Below the pieces are notes generated by a model. That model was given only the letters and a program-made list of their open reading frames with translations. It was not told the DNA's origin and searched no databases. 23,041 bases of DNA, taken from the NCBI GenBank assembly GCA_035299065.1, contig DATGXI010000085.1, forward strand, positions 1-23,041, given 5' to 3'. Position numbers and translations under genes: made by a program. The DNA comes from DASPJQ01 sp035299065. Lineage in GTDB: Bacteria; Bacteroidota; Bacteroidia; Flavobacteriales_D; UBA2798. Shown here one piece after another: positions 21,994 through 23,041 of the stretch (its first letter is position 1; each line of letters opens with the position of its first letter).

Positions 21994-22734
21994 ATGATTG
22001 AAAACAAAAAAAATGCTGCGATAACCGATGAAGCCTTGTTTTTTGAGGGACCCCGATCGCGATGGAGAGAGTTTGTTTTTGCCGTTAAGGTGCTTTTTCA
22101 GTTCATTAAAGGCTTTCGAAAATTTCATTTTCTTGGCCCTTGTGCCACCGTATTTGGCTCTGCCCGTTATGAACCCGATCAACCATACTATGAAATAACA
22201 AGAAAAATGGGGCAAAAATTGGCCACAATGGGTTTTACAGTTATGACAGGAGGAGGCCCCGGGTTAATGGAAGCAGCAAACCGCGGGGCAAAAGAAGCGG
22301 GAGGAAAATCAGTAGGATGCAACATTGTTTTACCAACTGAACAGCAACAAAACAAATACCTTGACCGATGGGTTGAAATCAATTACTTTTTTATCAGAAA
22401 GGTATTACTGTCAAAATATTCTTATGTTTTTATCGTAATGCCAGGTGGATACGGAACCCTTGATGAATTTTTTGAATCGCTGACATTAATACAAACCCAT
22501 AAATCAAGAAAGTTTCCCGTAATATTAATGGGTAAAAATTACCATTCACAACTCATAGGTCACATTAACAGCATGGTTGATGCCGGTACAATTTCACGGG
22601 AGGATGGTAAATTATTTCTGTTTACAGATGATATTAACGAAGCCATTAATCATATTGAAACTCACGCTATAAAACAATACAACCTTAGAAAACGCGGGGC
22701 TTACAGGCCAATAAGAATGTTTGGGGAGCGATAA
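21994..22734 (+). CDS. LOG family / TIGR00730 Rossmann-fold protein
   Basis: The 246-residue protein has a GGGPGLMEAANRGA loop (from residue 86) and the PGGYGTLDE motif (residues 150-158). Together they define the lysine-decarboxylase-like LOG family, phosphoribohydrolases that release free cytokinin bases or ribose 5-phosphate from nucleoside monophosphates. The N-terminal extension (about 45 residues, RSRWREFVFAVKVLFQFIKGF) is amphipathic and common in the longer bacterial subgroup. It is transcribed away from the glycine-zipper gene and followed directly by a Crp/Fnr-type dyad. The physiological substrate in this organism is not visible. Confidence 0.92.
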   Translation: MIENKKNAAITDEALFFEGPRSRWREFVFAVKVLFQFIKGFRKFHFLGPCATVFGSARYEPDQPYYEITRKMGQKLATMGFTVMTGGGPGLMEAANRGAKEAGGKSVGCNIVLPTEQQQNKYLDRWVEINYFFIRKVLLSKYSYVFIVMPGGYGTLDEFFESLTLIQTHKSRKFPVILMGKNYHSQLIGHINSMVDAGTISREDGKLFLFTDDINEAINHIETHAIKQYNLRKRGAYRPIRMFGER

Positions 22735-22735
22735 A

Positions 22736-22751
22736 TATGACCACAGTCATA
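22736..22751. promoter_or_regulatory. Crp/Fnr-type operator of the 59-residue protein gene
   Basis: TATGACcacaGTCATA is a perfect palindrome with 6-base arms and a 4-base spacer, with a TGA-N6-TCA core. It begins 2 bases after the LOG stop codon. Its centre is exactly 58.5 bp upstream of the last G of TACATTTG (22795-22802). Confidence 0.65.
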
Positions 22752-22794
22752 ATATTGACTGATGAAAACCATTTTATATTATCTGCCGTGCTGA

Positions 22795-22802
22795 TACATT
22801 TG
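22795..22802 (+). promoter_or_regulatory. -7 element of the 59-residue protein gene
   Basis: TACATTTG fully matches TAnnTTTG and ends 28 bases before the ATG at 22831, as at the other promoters of this group. No -33 element is seen. Confidence 0.6.
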
Positions 22803-22830
22803 AACCATGTTCATTCTAATAGCAGCAATT

Positions 22831-23010
22831 ATGAAAATTAAAAACGAACCTCCAAAGAAAAAGGAAATAGAACCTTTAAAAACTGAACCGGATAAAAAAA
22901 AATACCCGGAAATAAAACCAGAACCTGACAAAAACAAACCTGAACGACCAAATCCTGATGTAAAACCCATTATTCCTCAACCAGAAATAAAGCCGTTTAC
23001 GGAAATTTAG
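22831..23010 (+). CDS. Small Pro/Lys/Glu-rich disordered protein
   Basis: From the ATG at 22831 the product is 59 residues: 14 Pro, 14 Lys and 9 Glu, no Cys, and short repeats of the EPD, PEIKPEP and PDVKP kind. It has no hydrophobic segment if the upstream ATG (22807) is not used. The -7 box ending at 22802 makes that upstream ATG fall before or at the transcript start, so 22831 is preferred. It would be extended and disordered, perhaps polyproline-like, and cytoplasmic. The gene has its own dedicated operator and promoter, which argues that it is real despite low complexity. Its function is unknown. Confidence 0.65.
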   Translation: MKIKNEPPKKKEIEPLKTEPDKKKYPEIKPEPDKNKPERPNPDVKPIIPQPEIKPFTEI

Positions 23011-23041
23011 ATTTCGGAAGACTCCGAGCTAATATACAAAA

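Noticed and set aside
23014..23028. TCGGA-AGAC-TCCGA hairpin after the 59-residue gene
   Set aside because: A 5-bp stem with no T-run is too weak to call a terminator.

Overview
The window comes from a member of the Bacteroidota, probably an environmental Chitinophagales, Sphingobacteriales or Flavobacteriales relative. Three proteins end in type IX secretion (T9SS type A) sorting domains. Several families are typical of the phylum (HYC_CC_PP, DUF6132, DUF6567, small AraC regulators with an HMA-like N-terminus). Most genes lack a Shine-Dalgarno sequence, and many intergenic regions carry the Bacteroidota -7 promoter element TAnnTTTG. No rRNA, tRNA, insertion sequence, phage gene or CRISPR array was seen.

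Region 1 (1-1615, + strand) is a sulfur/redox operon: the 3' end of a tandem-rhodanese protein (probably a metallo-beta-lactamase-rhodanese fusion), a single-domain rhodanese, two small membrane proteins (DUF2892-like and DUF6132-like) and a WCGPC thioredoxin. A hairpin closes it.

Region 2 (1818-12456, + strand) is a copper-handling island. It holds a small Cys-rich exported protein (HYC_CC_PP family); two T9SS-exported thioredoxin-like proteins flanking a T9SS-exported multicopper oxidase and an HMA lipoprotein; an AraC regulator with a CxxC HMA-like N-terminus; a CopA-type Cu(I) P1B-ATPase; a CopZ-like chaperone; an HMA-DUF3347 lipoprotein; and a CopA/PcoA-type multicopper oxidase whose C-terminus looks like a CopB/PcoB-like beta-barrel. 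Together these would sense cytosolic copper, pump it out, buffer it in the periplasm and oxidise it there or at the cell surface.

Region 3 (12459-23010) is a general-stress cluster built around a two-component system. A PAS histidine kinase is followed by a response regulator in which a receiver is fused to a Crp/Fnr-type DNA-binding module. Around them lie three universal stress proteins, a TerB-like protein, several conserved unknown proteins, a glycine-zipper membrane protein, a DUF6544 lipoprotein, a DUF6567 lipoprotein, a LOG-family protein and a 59-residue Pro/Lys/Glu-rich protein.

The most interesting observation is in region 3. Four intergenic dyads share a TGAC-containing, Crp/Fnr-type TGA-N6-TCA core. 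Each is centred 58.5 bp (56.5 bp in one case) upstream of the last G of a TAnnTTTG box: the terB-like operon (58.5), the kinase operon (56.5, sharing one dyad with the divergent terB-like operon), the usp gene at 17429 (58.5), the glycine-zipper operon (58.5, weaker box) and the 59-residue protein (58.5). This predicts an autoregulated stress regulon controlled by the receiver-Crp fusion. The Crp-like domain keeps the E..R recognition residues but appears to have lost the residues that bind cyclic nucleotide.
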